From Hyphomicrobium sp. (lineage in GTDB: Bacteria; Pseudomonadota; Alphaproteobacteria; Rhizobiales; Hyphomicrobiaceae), in contig JALHMJ010000001.1 in NCBI GenBank assembly GCA_022844105.1, forward strand, positions 385,264 through 449,263: 64,000 nucleotides of DNA, read 5' to 3'. The notes beneath the pieces were generated by a model that worked only from the letters and a program-made list of their open reading frames with translations, searched no databases and had not been told where the DNA came from. Position 1 is the stretch's first letter; every line of letters starts with the position of its first letter. Shown in pieces: positions 8,259-18,402 of the stretch. The translations under genes and the position numbers were made by a program.

Positions 8259-8392
8259 ACCCCGCTCTTAGCAAAAACCTGGGTATAACACTGAGGCTCT
8301 AGAGCCCATGGGCTTCGTCAGGAAACGGAAGCAAAAAATCCAAAAAAAGTTGGGGTTTTGTGGACTTCCATGGATGGTAACGGACGGGGTCA

Positions 8393-8482
8393 TGGCGGAG
8401 GGAGTGGGATTCGAACCCACGGTGAGCTTGCACCCACGCCGGTTTTCAAGACCGGTGCCTTAAACCACTCGACCATCCCTCC
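8393..8482 (-). tRNA. tRNA-Ser(UGA)
   Basis: A 90-base minus-strand tRNA with an encoded CCA (8395-8393). The 7-bp acceptor stem GGAGGGA/TCCCTCC is perfect and the TΨC loop reads GGTTCGAATCC. The anticodon loop CTTGAAA gives anticodon TGA. A long variable arm, as in class II tRNAs, fits serine. The TIR gene lies just beyond its 3' end, the side where integrating elements insert, but I find no second copy of the tRNA 3' end nearby. Confidence 0.97.
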
Positions 8483-8669
8483 GGTGCGCCCCCTATACGC
8501 GGGGGCGTGCGCGGCCTCAAGGGCTCGCGGCGGTCTGCCGCCGGTCAATTCGGGCCCAAGTTTACCCGATCCTAAGCACATTTCGCCACGATCCGGTCCC
8601 GGGCGGGCCGCGCTTGTCGTCGAGACTAGCCCGTGTTCGGCTGTTGGCTGATCGGCTGCCGGTTATTGG

Positions 8670-9386
8670 GTGTGTGTTGTGCGTAACGAATTCGCGATCC
8701 GTCCGCCGGCAAATGTCGTTCGCACCGGTCTGGTGCTCGTCCTGGCAATCGTCGTGGCGGGCGGCTGTTCGTCGGGAGGACCGGACCCGAAGTTAGGGGT
8801 GAGCGCAAGCCCGCGTGTCTATGGCGCGAATGATCGGATCCCCAAAGGCGGTGGCTTCTACAAGGTAGGCCGCCCTTACTCGGTGGGTGGGCGTTGGTAC
8901 ACCCCGCGCGATCAGCCCGGCCTCGACGAGGTCGGCATTGCGTCCTGGTACGGCGACGATTTTCACGGTCGCAAAACGGCGAACGGCGAAATCTACGACA
9001 TGAACCGGATGTCGGCCGCGCATCCGACGCTGCCGCTGCCGACTTATGCCTATGTGACCAATCTGGACAACGGGCGCACGGTGCTCGTGCGCGTCAACGA
9101 TCGTGGACCCTACGTGGGCAATCGGGTTATCGACCTGTCGCGGGCGGCGGCCCAAGCGCTTGGAACCAAAGGCCAGGGTTTGGGCCGCGTGCGCGTGCGC
9201 CATGCCGGACGGGCGCCGATGAGCGGCGACGATACGCGGGAACGGCAATTTCTTGCACAACGGCCATCGATGGACGGCAGAGTTGCAAATCGTGCCGCGA
9301 CGCCCTGGGCAGCGCAGGTGCCACGGTCGCAAGGGAATTGGGTGATGGATCACCGGCGGTCGAGCCTGGGCGGCGATATTCGCTGA
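8670..9386 (+). CDS. rlpA: RlpA-family septal ring lytic transglycosylase lipoprotein
   Basis: A 238-residue lipoprotein with a signal peptide ending in a GGC lipobox (Cys33). A double-psi beta-barrel domain follows at about residues 85-180, with the RlpA signatures GIASWYG, FHGRKTANGE, AHPTLPLPTY and VRVNDRGPY. RlpA cleaves or binds glycan strands stripped of stem peptides at the division septum. The C-terminal SPOR domain of E. coli RlpA is absent, which is common for short RlpA proteins. The GTG at 8670 is the first start giving a complete signal peptide. A D,D-carboxypeptidase gene follows, so this is a cell-wall pair. Confidence 0.93.
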   Translation: MCVVRNEFAIRPPANVVRTGLVLVLAIVVAGGCSSGGPDPKLGVSASPRVYGANDRIPKGGGFYKVGRPYSVGGRWYTPRDQPGLDEVGIASWYGDDFHGRKTANGEIYDMNRMSAAHPTLPLPTYAYVTNLDNGRTVLVRVNDRGPYVGNRVIDLSRAAAQALGTKGQGLGRVRVRHAGRAPMSGDDTRERQFLAQRPSMDGRVANRAATPWAAQVPRSQGNWVMDHRRSSLGGDIR

Positions 9387-9492
9387 GCGCAAGTCCGCGC
9401 GCGGGGTTGACCCGACCTTCTCGCGCTCGCATAAAGTCGCACTTCTGATGTGCTGACAAAAGCGCCTCAACGACCGCCGAGGAGACGTCCCT

Positions 9493-10719
9493 GTGGTTCT
9501 ACCGGCAGCGCGATCGAGTTTTCGGCTTCTCTGTTTGGCAATATTCGCCGTCTCGCTGGTGGCTGCGGGGGGACCTGCGTGGCTGTGTGGCGGCGGACCC
9601 GCGTTGGCGCAGGCGTCGGGCGAGTTCACGACGCGGGCCAAGCGTGCGATTCTGATGGACGCCGAAACGGGAGCGGTACTGTTCCAGTTCAATGCCGATG
9701 AACTGGCGCCACCGGCGAGCATGAGCAAACTCATGACGCTGGAAGTCCTGTTCCAGGCCATGAAGCAGGGCAAAGTGAAGCCCGAAGACGAATTTCTGAT
9801 GAGTGAATACGCGTGGCGGACGGGCGGAGCTCCGTCGGGCACGTCGGCGATGTTCGTTCCCATCAACACGCGGGCGCGGGTCGATGAACTCGTGCAGGGC
9901 ATTATCGTGCAGTCGGGCAATGACGCGGCGATCGCGGTCGCCGAAGCGTTGGGCGGGACGGAAGAGGGCTTCGCCAAGCTCATGGAGCAAGAGGCGCGGC
10001 GGATCGGGCTCAAGAAATCAACGTTCCGCAATTCCACCGGACTTTATCATCCCGAGCATCTGATGACGGCGCGGGAACTGGCGTTGCTGGCTCAGCACAT
10101 CATCCGCGAGTACCCGGAAGAGTATAAGATCTTCGCCCAGCGCGAATTCGATTATCGCAAACACAAGTTCTACAATCGAAATCCGCTGCTCAGTGCCGAG
10201 GGATTGGGCGTCGACGGGCTCAAGACGGGGCACACGAAGGAGGCCGGTTACGGTATTGTCGTATCGGCGGTTGCCAACGGGCGGCGTCTGATCGGGGTCG
10301 TCATGGGGATGGCTGACGAGAAGGAGCGACGCGAGGAGGCGCGGCGGCTGCTGGAATGGGGACAACGCAGCTTCGCCAAGTTCACGCTGTTTGATGCGAA
10401 CGAGGAGGTCGGCAGCGCGCGCGTTTGGGGTGGAACGCAGTTTTATGTGCCGCTGGCCGCGAAGGGAAACGGGCCGCTGAGCGTCGTGCTGCCGCGTTTT
10501 CCGGCGAACCAGAAGCTGCGCGCGGAACTTGTTTATGATGGGCCGCTGAAGCCGCCGGTCAAAAAGGGCGATCAAGTCGCGCGGCTCAGGGTGACGAGTT
10601 CGTCCAACGCCACAACGGAGGTGCCGCTGGTGGCCGCTGAGGATGTGGAGGCGGCGACCGTGTGGCGGCAAGGCCTGGACAGTCTGGTTTTTCTGGCGTT
10701 GCGCTGGGTCAACCTTTAA
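9493..10719 (+). CDS. dacC: D-alanyl-D-alanine carboxypeptidase (PBP5/6 type)
   Basis: A 408-residue serine peptidase of the S11 family that trims the terminal D-Ala from peptidoglycan pentapeptides in the periplasm. The three active-site motifs are present: SMSK (Ser76-Lys79), SGN (141-143) and KTG (244-246). A long N-terminal signal (cleavage near ALAQA, about residue 41) and the C-terminal PBP5-type beta domain with a final amphipathic anchor (about residues 390-408) fit the family. The start is a GTG with GGAG eight bases upstream. The gene lies between rlpA and tmk. The symbol could equally be dacA. Confidence 0.94.
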   Translation: MVLPAARSSFRLLCLAIFAVSLVAAGGPAWLCGGGPALAQASGEFTTRAKRAILMDAETGAVLFQFNADELAPPASMSKLMTLEVLFQAMKQGKVKPEDEFLMSEYAWRTGGAPSGTSAMFVPINTRARVDELVQGIIVQSGNDAAIAVAEALGGTEEGFAKLMEQEARRIGLKKSTFRNSTGLYHPEHLMTARELALLAQHIIREYPEEYKIFAQREFDYRKHKFYNRNPLLSAEGLGVDGLKTGHTKEAGYGIVVSAVANGRRLIGVVMGMADEKERREEARRLLEWGQRSFAKFTLFDANEEVGSARVWGGTQFYVPLAAKGNGPLSVVLPRFPANQKLRAELVYDGPLKPPVKKGDQVARLRVTSSSNATTEVPLVAAEDVEAATVWRQGLDSLVFLALRWVNL

Positions 10720-10780
10720 AAAAAGGCTTGATGGACCGTGACAAGGGTCCGGGGCCGGGTAAGCCCGACTGAAAGAGTTC

Positions 10781-11476
10781 ATGACGGCCGGTTGGTTCAT
10801 TACTTTCGAGGGCGGCGAGGGATCGGGAAAGTCGACCCAAGCCAAGCGTCTCGCCGAGCGGCTGATGGCGCAAAGCCGGGCCGTGACGCTGACACGCGAA
10901 CCGGGCGGATCGCCCTTCGCTGAACGACTGCGGTTGCTGATCCTCGATCCGGGTCTGGAAAAACATGCGCCCCTTGCCGAAGCGTTGCTGTTTGCTTCGG
11001 CTCGGGCGGATCACCTCGAGCAGGTCATTCGTCCGGCGCTAGGGGAAGGGCGGATCGTCATTTGCGACCGGTTTTCGGATTCGACGCGGATCTATCAAGG
11101 CTTTGCCGGGCACGTGGAACCGCGGCTGCTCGAAGCGCTCGAACTTATCGTCGTGCAGAACACGAAGCCGGATTTGACGATCGTGGTTGATATTCCAGCC
11201 GAGATCGGATTGGCGCGCGCGGCGCTGCGCCTCAGCGTTCCGACGGCAGTGACGCCACCGAGCGAGAAAGTGCCCAAGCAGCCGCGGGGTCTGCTGGCTG
11301 ACCGTTTCGAGGCGCGCGACCTTGGCTTTCATAAGCGGCTGCGTGAAGGTTTTCTGGAGATCGCCCGGCTGGAGCCGCAGCGGTGCGTCATTGTTGATGG
11401 CCAGAAATCGGCCGACGAGGTGGCGCACGAGGTGTGGACGGCGGTGACGACGCGCCTCCTCACCGAGGCATCCTGA
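10781..11476 (+). CDS. tmk: Thymidylate kinase
   Basis: A 231-residue nucleoside monophosphate kinase that phosphorylates dTMP to dTDP. The P-loop EGGEGSGKST is at residues 10-19, followed by the family segments LTREPGGSP and CDRFSDST. The LID region is longer than in E. coli Tmk, with a Pro/Lys-rich insert around residues 145-170. It is followed after three bases by holB, and the tmk-holB-metG-tatD order is conserved in alphaproteobacteria, so these are co-transcribed. Confidence 0.96.
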   Translation: MTAGWFITFEGGEGSGKSTQAKRLAERLMAQSRAVTLTREPGGSPFAERLRLLILDPGLEKHAPLAEALLFASARADHLEQVIRPALGEGRIVICDRFSDSTRIYQGFAGHVEPRLLEALELIVVQNTKPDLTIVVDIPAEIGLARAALRLSVPTAVTPPSEKVPKQPRGLLADRFEARDLGFHKRLREGFLEIARLEPQRCVIVDGQKSADEVAHEVWTAVTTRLLTEAS

Positions 11477-11479
11477 GTC

Positions 11480-12628
11480 ATGGCCCGCTCGCCAGCGCTA
11501 TCGGCCGAAATCGAACTGCTGCCCGAGCCGGACAAGCTCGATCGGTTTCCCTCGCCGCGCTCGACGGAGCGGCTTTACGGGCAGGCGGCGGCCGAACAGG
11601 GATTTCTCGATGCATTCCGGTCGGGCCGCATGCATCATGCCTGGATCGTGGCGGGGCCGACGGGTGTCGGCAAAGCAACACTGTGCTATCGGATTGCGCG
11701 GTTTTTACTCGCAGCCGAGAGCGAGCGCGACATGTTCGGCACTTCGCTCGACATTGATCCGGCGACGCGGGCGGCGCGGCTCGTCGGCAACCTGTCCCAC
11801 CCCGAACTTCTGGTGCTGCGCCGTCCGTACAACTTTCAGACAAAGAAGCTGAAGAGCGAGATCACGGTCGACGAGGTTCGCCGCCTCAAGGGGTTCTTGA
11901 GTATGGGTGCGGGTGAGGGATGGCGCGTCGTCATCATCGATCCCATCGACGAACTGAATACCAACGCCGCCAACGCGCTGCTGAAGTCGCTTGAGGAGCC
12001 GCCGCGGCGGACCGTTTTTCTGCTTGTGGCCTCGGCACCGGATCGGCTGCTGCCGACGATCCGATCGCGGTGCCGGATGCTCGCGGCGGGATCGTTGAGC
12101 GATGACGATTTGCGCAAGGCGGTGGCGCAAGCGCTCAACGCTCTGGAGGATGCGGGCGCGGAAGCGGCTTTGCCATCGGGCGAAGAGTGGCAGACGTTGT
12201 CGCGTTTGGCCGAGGGCAGTGTGCGTCGCCTGCTGATGCTGCAGACGGGCAAAGGCCTCGACCTTTACGGTAAGATTGCCAAGCTCATCGCCGGATTGCC
12301 GCGTCTCGACTGGGTCTTGGTGCACCAGATCGGGGATGAATTGGCGTCGCCGGCGGCCGAGGCGAAATATGAGTTGTTTTTCGATCTGCTGCTTGGCGTG
12401 CTGGCCCGGCTCATACGGGCCGGTGCGACGGGCGAGGGCGAGCGCGGCGACGTCGAATTGGCCGCCCGGCTGATCCCGGAGGAGCGGCTTGCAGCCTGGG
12501 CGCAACTGTGGGAAACCACGGTCGCCGAGAAGGCCAGCACGGAGATCTACAACCTGGATCGCAAATCTCTGATCCTGTTGACGTTCCAAAGGATCGTGCA
12601 GGCCACACGCGGCGCCGCTCCGGCGTGA
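11480..12628 (+). CDS. holB: DNA polymerase III subunit delta'
   Basis: A 382-residue clamp-loader subunit with an AAA+ N-terminal domain. GPTGVGKAT at about residues 58-66 stands at the Walker A position, and the [11 protein letters not shown] and [23 protein letters not shown] segments are typical of delta'/gamma subunits. It opens the beta clamp together with DnaX and HolA. It starts three bases after the tmk stop and is followed by metG after 53 bases. Confidence 0.93.
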   Translation: MARSPALSAEIELLPEPDKLDRFPSPRSTERLYGQAAAEQGFLDAFRSGRMHHAWIVAGPTGVGKATLCYRIARFLLAAESERDMFGTSLDIDPATRAARLVGNLSHPELLVLRRPYNFQTKKLKSEITVDEVRRLKGFLSMGAGEGWRVVIIDPIDELNTNAANALLKSLEEPPRRTVFLLVASAPDRLLPTIRSRCRMLAAGSLSDDDLRKAVAQALNALEDAGAEAALPSGEEWQTLSRLAEGSVRRLLMLQTGKGLDLYGKIAKLIAGLPRLDWVLVHQIGDELASPAAEAKYELFFDLLLGVLARLIRAGATGEGERGDVELAARLIPEERLAAWAQLWETTVAEKASTEIYNLDRKSLILLTFQRIVQATRGAAPA

Positions 12629-12681
12629 CCGTTGGCGGTTGTCTGCAACCGCAGCCCCTCTCATCCCCGGCGCGCGAGGCC

Positions 12682-14337
12682 ATGAGCAAACGCTTCTACA
12701 TCACGACGGCGATCTCCTATCCCAACGGCGTGCCGCATGTCGGGCATGCCTACGAGGCCATTGCGACGGATGCGATCGCACGGTTCGAGCGGCTTGACGG
12801 CCGGGACGTGTTCTTTCTCACAGGCACCGACGAGCATGGGCTGAAGATGAAGCAGACGGCGGCAAAGGAGGGCACGAGCCCGCGTCAACTTGCTGATCGC
12901 AACTCCGCCCGCTTCATCGAGATGGCGGCCATACTGGGACTGTCGAACGACGATTTTATCCGCACGACCGAGGCGCGGCATTACGAGGCCTGCGCGGACC
13001 TGTGGCGGCGGATGGAAAAAGCCGGCGACATTTTCCAGAAGGCGTACGGCGGCTGGTATTCGGTTCGTGACGAGCTTTATTACAAGGAAAGCGAGACGGA
13101 GGTCCGCGACGGGGAGCGGGTGGCGGTCGCGACCGGTACGCCTGTCGAATGGACGGAGGAGGAGACGTATTTCTTCCGGCTCTCGGCCTATCAGGAGCGG
13201 CTGCTGGCGTTCTACGAAGCAAACCCTGATTTCATTCTACCGGCGGAGCGGCGCAACGAGGTGGTGAGCTTCGTGCGGATGGGACTTGAGGATCTGTCGA
13301 TCTCGCGCTCCACGCTCGACTGGGGAATTCCGGTTCCCGACGCGCCGGGACATGTCATGTATGTCTGGGTCGACGCGTTGACCAACTATGTCACGGCCAC
13401 GGGGCTACTCAACGCCGGCGACAATCCACGTAAAGCCTATTGGCCGGCCGACGTGCACGTCATCGGCAAGGACATTGTGCGGTTTCATGCCGTCTATTGG
13501 CCGGCGTTCCTGATGAGTGCAGGCTTGCCGCTGCCAAAGCGCGTCTTTTCGCATGGGTTCGTGTTGAACAAGGGCGAGAAGATGTCGAAGTCGGTCGGCA
13601 ATGTCGTCGATCCGTTCGACCTCGTCGGCGCCTACGGGCGCGATCAGGTGCGTTATTTCTTTTTGCGCGAAGTGATTTTCGGGCAGGACGGAAACTATTC
13701 AGCCGAAGCCATTGTCAACCGTATCAACGCGGATCTCGCCAACGGACTGGGCAATCTCGCGCAACGCTGTCTGTCGATGATCTGGAAGGGTTTCGGTGGT
13801 GTGGTGCCGACGCCGCAAGCCTTCACGGACGCCGATGCCGCGCTCCTTGCCAAGGCCGATGCGCTGTACGCCGTTTGCCGCGAGGCCATGGACCGACAAG
13901 CGATCAAGTCTTGGCTCGATGCCGCTTGGGACGTCGTCGGCGAGGGGGATCGATATTTCGCGAGCGAGAAGCCGTTCGACAAGTCTTTGACGAACGAGCG
14001 CAAGGGGACAATCCTTTACGTGACAGCCGAGGTGGTCCGCCAACTCGCTGTTCTCGTGCAGCCGGCTATGCCGGCCGCCGCCGATAAACTTCTCAATCAG
14101 CTCGGTCAGACGGAGACTGCGGCGCGGCAGTTTGCAGCGCTGGGTCCTAGGGGCCGCTTGCAGCCGGGCCTTCAGTTGCCCGAACCGCAAGGCGTGTTTC
14201 CACGCTACGTCGATCCCGAGGCCGAGGCAAAGAAGAGCGGGTCGTCGTCGGCTGACGTGCAGGAGGCGGCACGGCTTGCCAAGAGGGCGCAGAAAGAGGC
14301 CAACCGCCAGAAATCGCAGGGCGGGAACGGCGCCTGA
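12682..14337 (+). CDS. metG: Methionyl-tRNA synthetase
   Basis: A 551-residue class I aminoacyl-tRNA synthetase. The HIGH-type motif HVGH is at residues 19-22 and KMSKS at residues 300-304. The region after TGTDEHG lacks the paired-cysteine zinc knuckle of E. coli MetG, so this is the short MetG2 type. The C-terminal tail (from about residue 520) is charged and Lys/Ala-rich. The open frame extends 58 codons further upstream, inside holB, but MSKRFYITT at 12682 is the typical N-terminus. I see no SAM riboswitch or T-box before it. Confidence 0.95.
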   Translation: MSKRFYITTAISYPNGVPHVGHAYEAIATDAIARFERLDGRDVFFLTGTDEHGLKMKQTAAKEGTSPRQLADRNSARFIEMAAILGLSNDDFIRTTEARHYEACADLWRRMEKAGDIFQKAYGGWYSVRDELYYKESETEVRDGERVAVATGTPVEWTEEETYFFRLSAYQERLLAFYEANPDFILPAERRNEVVSFVRMGLEDLSISRSTLDWGIPVPDAPGHVMYVWVDALTNYVTATGLLNAGDNPRKAYWPADVHVIGKDIVRFHAVYWPAFLMSAGLPLPKRVFSHGFVLNKGEKMSKSVGNVVDPFDLVGAYGRDQVRYFFLREVIFGQDGNYSAEAIVNRINADLANGLGNLAQRCLSMIWKGFGGVVPTPQAFTDADAALLAKADALYAVCREAMDRQAIKSWLDAAWDVVGEGDRYFASEKPFDKSLTNERKGTILYVTAEVVRQLAVLVQPAMPAAADKLLNQLGQTETAARQFAALGPRGRLQPGLQLPEPQGVFPRYVDPEAEAKKSGSSSADVQEAARLAKRAQKEANRQKSQGGNGA

Positions 14338-14338
14338 C

Positions 14339-15133
14339 ATGCTGCTCGTCGATCACCATTGCCATATCGACCGACCCGAGTTCGCTGATGATCTCGATGG
14401 CGTCGTCGCGCGGGCTCATGCGGCCGGCGTCGGTATTATGGTCAACATCTCGACGCGGGTCGGAAAGTTCGATCATTTGATTTCGGTCGTGGAGCGCTTC
14501 GACACGGTGTACGGCACGGTCGGAACGCACCCGCACTACGCGCACGAGGAATTGGACGTCACCGCGCTCGATCTGGCGCACTACGCGGAACATCCCAAGA
14601 TTGTCGGGATCGGCGAGGCCGGGCTTGATTATTTCTACAAGCACTCGACGCCCGAGGCGCAGGCGCAAGGATTTCGCACGCATATCGCTGCGGCGCGGCT
14701 GACCGGGCTGCCGCTTGAAATTCATACCCGCGATGCGGATGCCGATACGATCCGCATTCTGGAAGAGGAACAGGCAAAGGGCGCTTTTTTAGCGGTTCTG
14801 CATTGCTTCACCGGCGGACTGGAGCTGGCGCGGCGCGCGGTTGAACTGGGGCTTTACGTATCGTTCTCCGGTGTCGTGAGCTTTAAGAAAAATGACGCTT
14901 TGCGCGCGATCGCCAACGCGGTTCCGCTTGACCGTGTTCTGATTGAAACCGATGCGCCCTACCTCGCGCCCGAACCGTATCGGGGAAAGCAGAACGAACC
15001 GTCGTATGTCGTGCACACGGCGCGGGCTCTGGCCGACGCGCGCGGCATGGCTTTTGAAGATTTTGCCCACGCCACGACCGACAATTTCTTCAAGCTGTAT
15101 CAAAAAGTTCCGCGCCCTCGGGCGGCCGCATGA
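14339..15133 (+). CDS. tatD: TatD-family deoxyribonuclease
   Basis: A 264-residue metal-dependent TIM-barrel hydrolase (TatD/YcfH family). Visible ligand motifs are HCHID near the N-terminus, GEAGLDYFY around residue 92, HTRD, and HCFTGG, with a final ETDAPYLAP. Family members are 3'-5' exonucleases linked to DNA repair. The ATG starts one base after the metG stop, and the stop overlaps the next gene by four bases (ATGA), so expression is coupled. Confidence 0.94.
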   Translation: MLLVDHHCHIDRPEFADDLDGVVARAHAAGVGIMVNISTRVGKFDHLISVVERFDTVYGTVGTHPHYAHEELDVTALDLAHYAEHPKIVGIGEAGLDYFYKHSTPEAQAQGFRTHIAAARLTGLPLEIHTRDADADTIRILEEEQAKGAFLAVLHCFTGGLELARRAVELGLYVSFSGVVSFKKNDALRAIANAVPLDRVLIETDAPYLAPEPYRGKQNEPSYVVHTARALADARGMAFEDFAHATTDNFFKLYQKVPRPRAAA

Positions 15134-15930
15134 CGATCCGCCTCACGATCCTTGGCTGCGGCTCGTCTGGCGGTGTGCCGAGGCTTGGGCCGAATTGGGG
15201 CGCGTGCGATGCGGCCAATTCGAAAAACCGGCGCAGGCGGTGTTCGGTGCTCGTGGAAAAGATCGTTGGCGGCGGTTTTGTCAACGTGCTGGTCGATACG
15301 CCGCCCGATATGCGCGAGCAGTTGATCGACGCGCGGGTCACGCATCTGGATGGCGTCCTATTCACCCACGACCATGCCGATCACACGCATGGCATCGACG
15401 ATCTGCGGATGGTGGCCTACGCCATGAAGTCGAAGGTGGTGTGCCACTTCGACGAGGCGACGCGCGACAGCCTGATGTCGAGATTTAACTACTGCTTCGA
15501 AACCAAGCCTGGATCGGGCTACCACTCGATCCTGAAGGCCGTCGACATACCGTCCGACGGCCGGATCCGCATCAACGGCGTCAACACCGCGTTCGACATT
15601 CTGGCAGTGCCGCAGGCGCATGGCGACATTGCCTCGCTCGGCTTCAGGTTCGGCGGATTGGCCTATTCACCCGACATCTCCGCGCTTCCGGAGGCGTCCG
15701 TTCCACTCTTGGAAAACCTCGACGTCTGGATTGTCGATGCCTTGCGTTACACGCCGCATCCAAACCACTTCAACGTGGCGCAGGCGCTGCAATGGATTGC
15801 GCGGCTGAAGCCGAAGCGGGCCATCCTCACGCATATGACGAGCGATCTTGACTATGCGACGCTGGCGGCTGAGTTGCCGGCGGGTGTGGAACCGGCCTAC
15901 GACGGAATGGTCATCGAAGCACCCGGCTGA
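15130..15930 (+). CDS. MBL-fold metallo-hydrolase, PhnP-like
   Basis: A 266-residue metallo-beta-lactamase-fold protein of the PhnP / RNase Z-like group. The zinc motif HDHADH is at residues 80-85, after the N-terminal LGCGSSGGVPR typical of this group, and an AILTHM segment lies near the C-terminus. Members hydrolyse cyclic phosphodiesters. PhnP acts on phosphoribosyl cyclic phosphate, but no phn operon is here. It overlaps tatD by four bases and abuts the SDR gene tail to tail with no spacer. The substrate is unknown. Confidence 0.88.
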   Translation: MTIRLTILGCGSSGGVPRLGPNWGACDAANSKNRRRRCSVLVEKIVGGGFVNVLVDTPPDMREQLIDARVTHLDGVLFTHDHADHTHGIDDLRMVAYAMKSKVVCHFDEATRDSLMSRFNYCFETKPGSGYHSILKAVDIPSDGRIRINGVNTAFDILAVPQAHGDIASLGFRFGGLAYSPDISALPEASVPLLENLDVWIVDALRYTPHPNHFNVAQALQWIARLKPKRAILTHMTSDLDYATLAAELPAGVEPAYDGMVIEAPG

Positions 15931-16698
15931 TCAGCCGCTGGCCGCGAGGGAGCGGGCATCGCGCCAGTCCCGGTAGCGGACGACCTCACCGTGGATCGTG
16001 CTGTGCGGACTTGCGAGCTCTAAAAAGAGTGGGGCGACATCCTGCGGGGTTGGCAGCGTCGCTGGATCTTCGCCGGGGAAGGCCTTGGCCCGCATCGCTG
16101 TGCTGATCGCGCCGGGATTGACGATCGCAACGCGGATGGGTGTGTTGTCGCATTCCACCGCATACATCCGTCCCATGCATTCGACGGCCGCCTTGGAAAT
16201 TGCATACGGACCCCAGTAGGCGTGCTGTCCATCGGCGGCGCCCGACGACACCAGAATGACGCGGCCGGCATCCGCGCGCTTCAACAACGGATCGAGCGTG
16301 CGAATGAGACGCCAGTTTGCGGTTAAATTGACATCAATGACGTGCTGCCAGGCATCCGCCGTGATGTGCGGTAGCGGCGACAAGGGGCCCAGCATCGCGG
16401 CATTGCCGACGAGAATATCAAGTTTGCCCCAACGCTCGAAAATCGTCGGGCCCAGCGCGTCAATCGTGTCGCCCTTGCGCAGATCGAGTGTCAGAAGCGT
16501 TGCAGGTTCGCCAACTTTCTGGATCTCGTCGTCGAGTTCTTCCAGAGCGCCCGTGGTCCGGCCAACGGCGATGACGTGGGCGCCGGCCTTGGCAAAACTG
16601 ACGGCGACCGCACGGCCCAGACCGCGCGTGGCGCCGGTGACGAGGGCGAGGCGCCCTTTCAGGGGAGCAGGATTAGACGTCACGGATGGGGGCCTCAA
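15931..16698 (-). CDS. SDR-family NAD(P)-dependent oxidoreductase
   Basis: A 255-residue short-chain dehydrogenase. The Rossmann motif TGATRGLG is at residues 21-28, with GNAAMLGPL as the NNAG-like motif, a catalytic Ser in VSSGAADG and the YxxxK motif YAISK. The substrate cannot be assigned from sequence. It starts 39 bases after purF ends on the same strand, the usual position of this SDR gene in alphaproteobacteria, so it is probably in the cvpA-purF transcript. Confidence 0.9.
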   Translation of the reverse strand: MRPPSVTSNPAPLKGRLALVTGATRGLGRAVAVSFAKAGAHVIAVGRTTGALEELDDEIQKVGEPATLLTLDLRKGDTIDALGPTIFERWGKLDILVGNAAMLGPLSPLPHITADAWQHVIDVNLTANWRLIRTLDPLLKRADAGRVILVSSGAADGQHAYWGPYAISKAAVECMGRMYAVECDNTPIRVAIVNPGAISTAMRAKAFPGEDPATLPTPQDVAPLFLELASPHSTIHGEVVRYRDWRDARSLAASG

Positions 16699-16737
16699 GA
16701 TTTGGCCGGCGGCGGTCCCGCGGCGTCAGTCAAAGTT

Positions 16738-18225
16738 TCAGACCACTTCGGCAAGGAGCGACAGTTGCCGGAAACCGGTGCCGTTCTGGTCGACGAGTTC
16801 GGTGGGATATTCGCCGGTGAAGCAGTGATCGGTGAACTGAGGCGCGCGCGGGTCGCGGGCGTCAAAGCCGACGGCGCGGTAGATGCCGTCAACCGACAGG
16901 AAGGCGAGGCTGTCGGCACCCATGAACTGGCGCATGGCTTCGATGTCCATATTCGCGGCCAGCAGGTCTTTCTTGCGCGGCGTGTCGATGCCGTAATAGT
17001 CGGGATGGGTGATGGGAGGCGAGGAGATGCGCATGTGCACCTCGCGTGCGCCCGCGTCGTACATGAGTTCCACGATTTTCTTGGATGTGGTGCCACGCAC
17101 CACGCTGTCATCGATCAGGACGATGCTCTTGCCGCGGATGACGCCTGCGTTGGCGGAATGCTTCAGCTTGACGCCGAGGGCGCGGATGCGCTGCTCGGGT
17201 TCGATGAAGGTGCGGCCGACGTAGTGATTACGGATGATGCCCAGTTCGAAGGGAATGCCGGATTGCTGGGAGAAGCCAATGGCGGCGGGCACACCTGAGT
17301 CGGGAATGGGAACGATGACGTCGGCATTCGGTGCCGATTCGATGGCCAGCTGCACGCCCATCTGCTTGCGGATGTCGTAAACGGAACGGCCGCCGATGAC
17401 GCTGTCGGGGCGGGAGAAGTAGATGTATTCGAAGATGCAGGGCCGGGCGGGCCGCCGAGGGAAGGGGCGATGGCTCTCGATCCCGTCTTTTGTCACGACG
17501 ATGACTTCGCCGTTCTCCACTTCGCGCACGAACTGCGCGCCAACCATGTCGAGAGCACAGGTTTCTGAGGCAAGGATCGTTGCGCCATCGAGGCGGCCGA
17601 GCACTAGCGGGCGAATGCCGATCGGATCGCGTGCGGCGATCATCATGTCGTTCGTCAGCGCCACCAGGGCATAGGCGCCTTCGATCTGCCGGATTGCTTC
17701 GATGAAGCGGTCAACCATGCGCCGCTTCTTGGAGCGCGACAGCAAATGAAGAATGACCTCGGTGTCGGAGGTGGAGGGAAAGATCGCGCCGGAGGAAATT
17801 AACTCGCGGCGCAGCGTCAGCGCATTGGTCAGATTGCCGTTATGGCCGACGGCAAAACCGCCCGTATCGATATCCGCATAGAGCGGCTGGACGTTTTTCA
17901 GAGCCGGTTCACCGGTCGTCGAATAGCGATTGTGGCCGACGGCCATGGCGCCCTTGAGGCGGCCGATCACGGCAGCTTCGTTGAAATTGTCGCCGACGAG
18001 GCCAAGATGGCGTTCGGAATGGAACTGCTGGCCGTCGTAAGTCACGATGCCGGCGGCTTCCTGCCCGCGATGCTGCAGGGCGTGCAAGCCGAGTGCCGTC
18101 AGGGCCGCCGCATCCGGATGGCCGAACACGCCGAAGACGCCGCACTCTTCGCGCAGCCGGTCGTCTCCGAACTTAGAGTAACCGAAGTCACCGGCCGTCG
18201 AACCGGCGTCGTGGGACTGCGCCAT
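16738..18225 (-). CDS. purF: Amidophosphoribosyltransferase
   Basis: The first enzyme of purine synthesis: it transfers glutamine amide nitrogen to PRPP. With the start at 18225 it has 495 residues, chosen because GGGAGG lies six bases upstream; an in-frame start at 18246 lacks a ribosome site. The catalytic Cys is in EECGVFGVFG after a propeptide of about 27 residues, as in the Bacillus-type processed enzymes. The PRPP-binding motif VLIDDSVVRGTT and the HMRISSPP segment follow. It is 177 bases downstream of cvpA. Confidence 0.96.
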   Translation of the reverse strand: MAQSHDAGSTAGDFGYSKFGDDRLREECGVFGVFGHPDAAALTALGLHALQHRGQEAAGIVTYDGQQFHSERHLGLVGDNFNEAAVIGRLKGAMAVGHNRYSTTGEPALKNVQPLYADIDTGGFAVGHNGNLTNALTLRRELISSGAIFPSTSDTEVILHLLSRSKKRRMVDRFIEAIRQIEGAYALVALTNDMMIAARDPIGIRPLVLGRLDGATILASETCALDMVGAQFVREVENGEVIVVTKDGIESHRPFPRRPARPCIFEYIYFSRPDSVIGGRSVYDIRKQMGVQLAIESAPNADVIVPIPDSGVPAAIGFSQQSGIPFELGIIRNHYVGRTFIEPEQRIRALGVKLKHSANAGVIRGKSIVLIDDSVVRGTTSKKIVELMYDAGAREVHMRISSPPITHPDYYGIDTPRKKDLLAANMDIEAMRQFMGADSLAFLSVDGIYRAVGFDARDPRAPQFTDHCFTGEYPTELVDQNGTGFRQLSLLAEVV

Positions 18226-18402
18226 GGTTGCCTCCCGCTCAAGCATCCGCTGCGCGAGTCCGGCTCTTGAGAGATGCCGGCCCGTGAACGCCCGTCTTTA
18301 ACACCACTTTCGGGTCGAGCGCCATGGCTCGTCGCCGCACTGTCACATCGGCGACTGTGCGAAAGTGTTTTTCATTTATTAACACGATGGACTCTGCCGA
18401 GA

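Noticed and set aside
7009-8392. Integrated element with direct-repeat att sites at tRNA-Ser
   Set aside because: No integrase gene and no second copy of the tRNA 3' end between 7009 and 8392.
8793-10037. 414-codon minus-strand open frame
   Set aside because: Antisense to rlpA and the carboxypeptidase gene, with low-complexity Arg/Ser/Pro composition and no family motifs.
15130-15930. phn (phosphonate) gene cluster, from the PhnP-like and PhnN-like proteins
   Set aside because: The two genes are 39 kb apart, neither is near phnG-M genes, and the PhnN-like protein lacks its P-loop.
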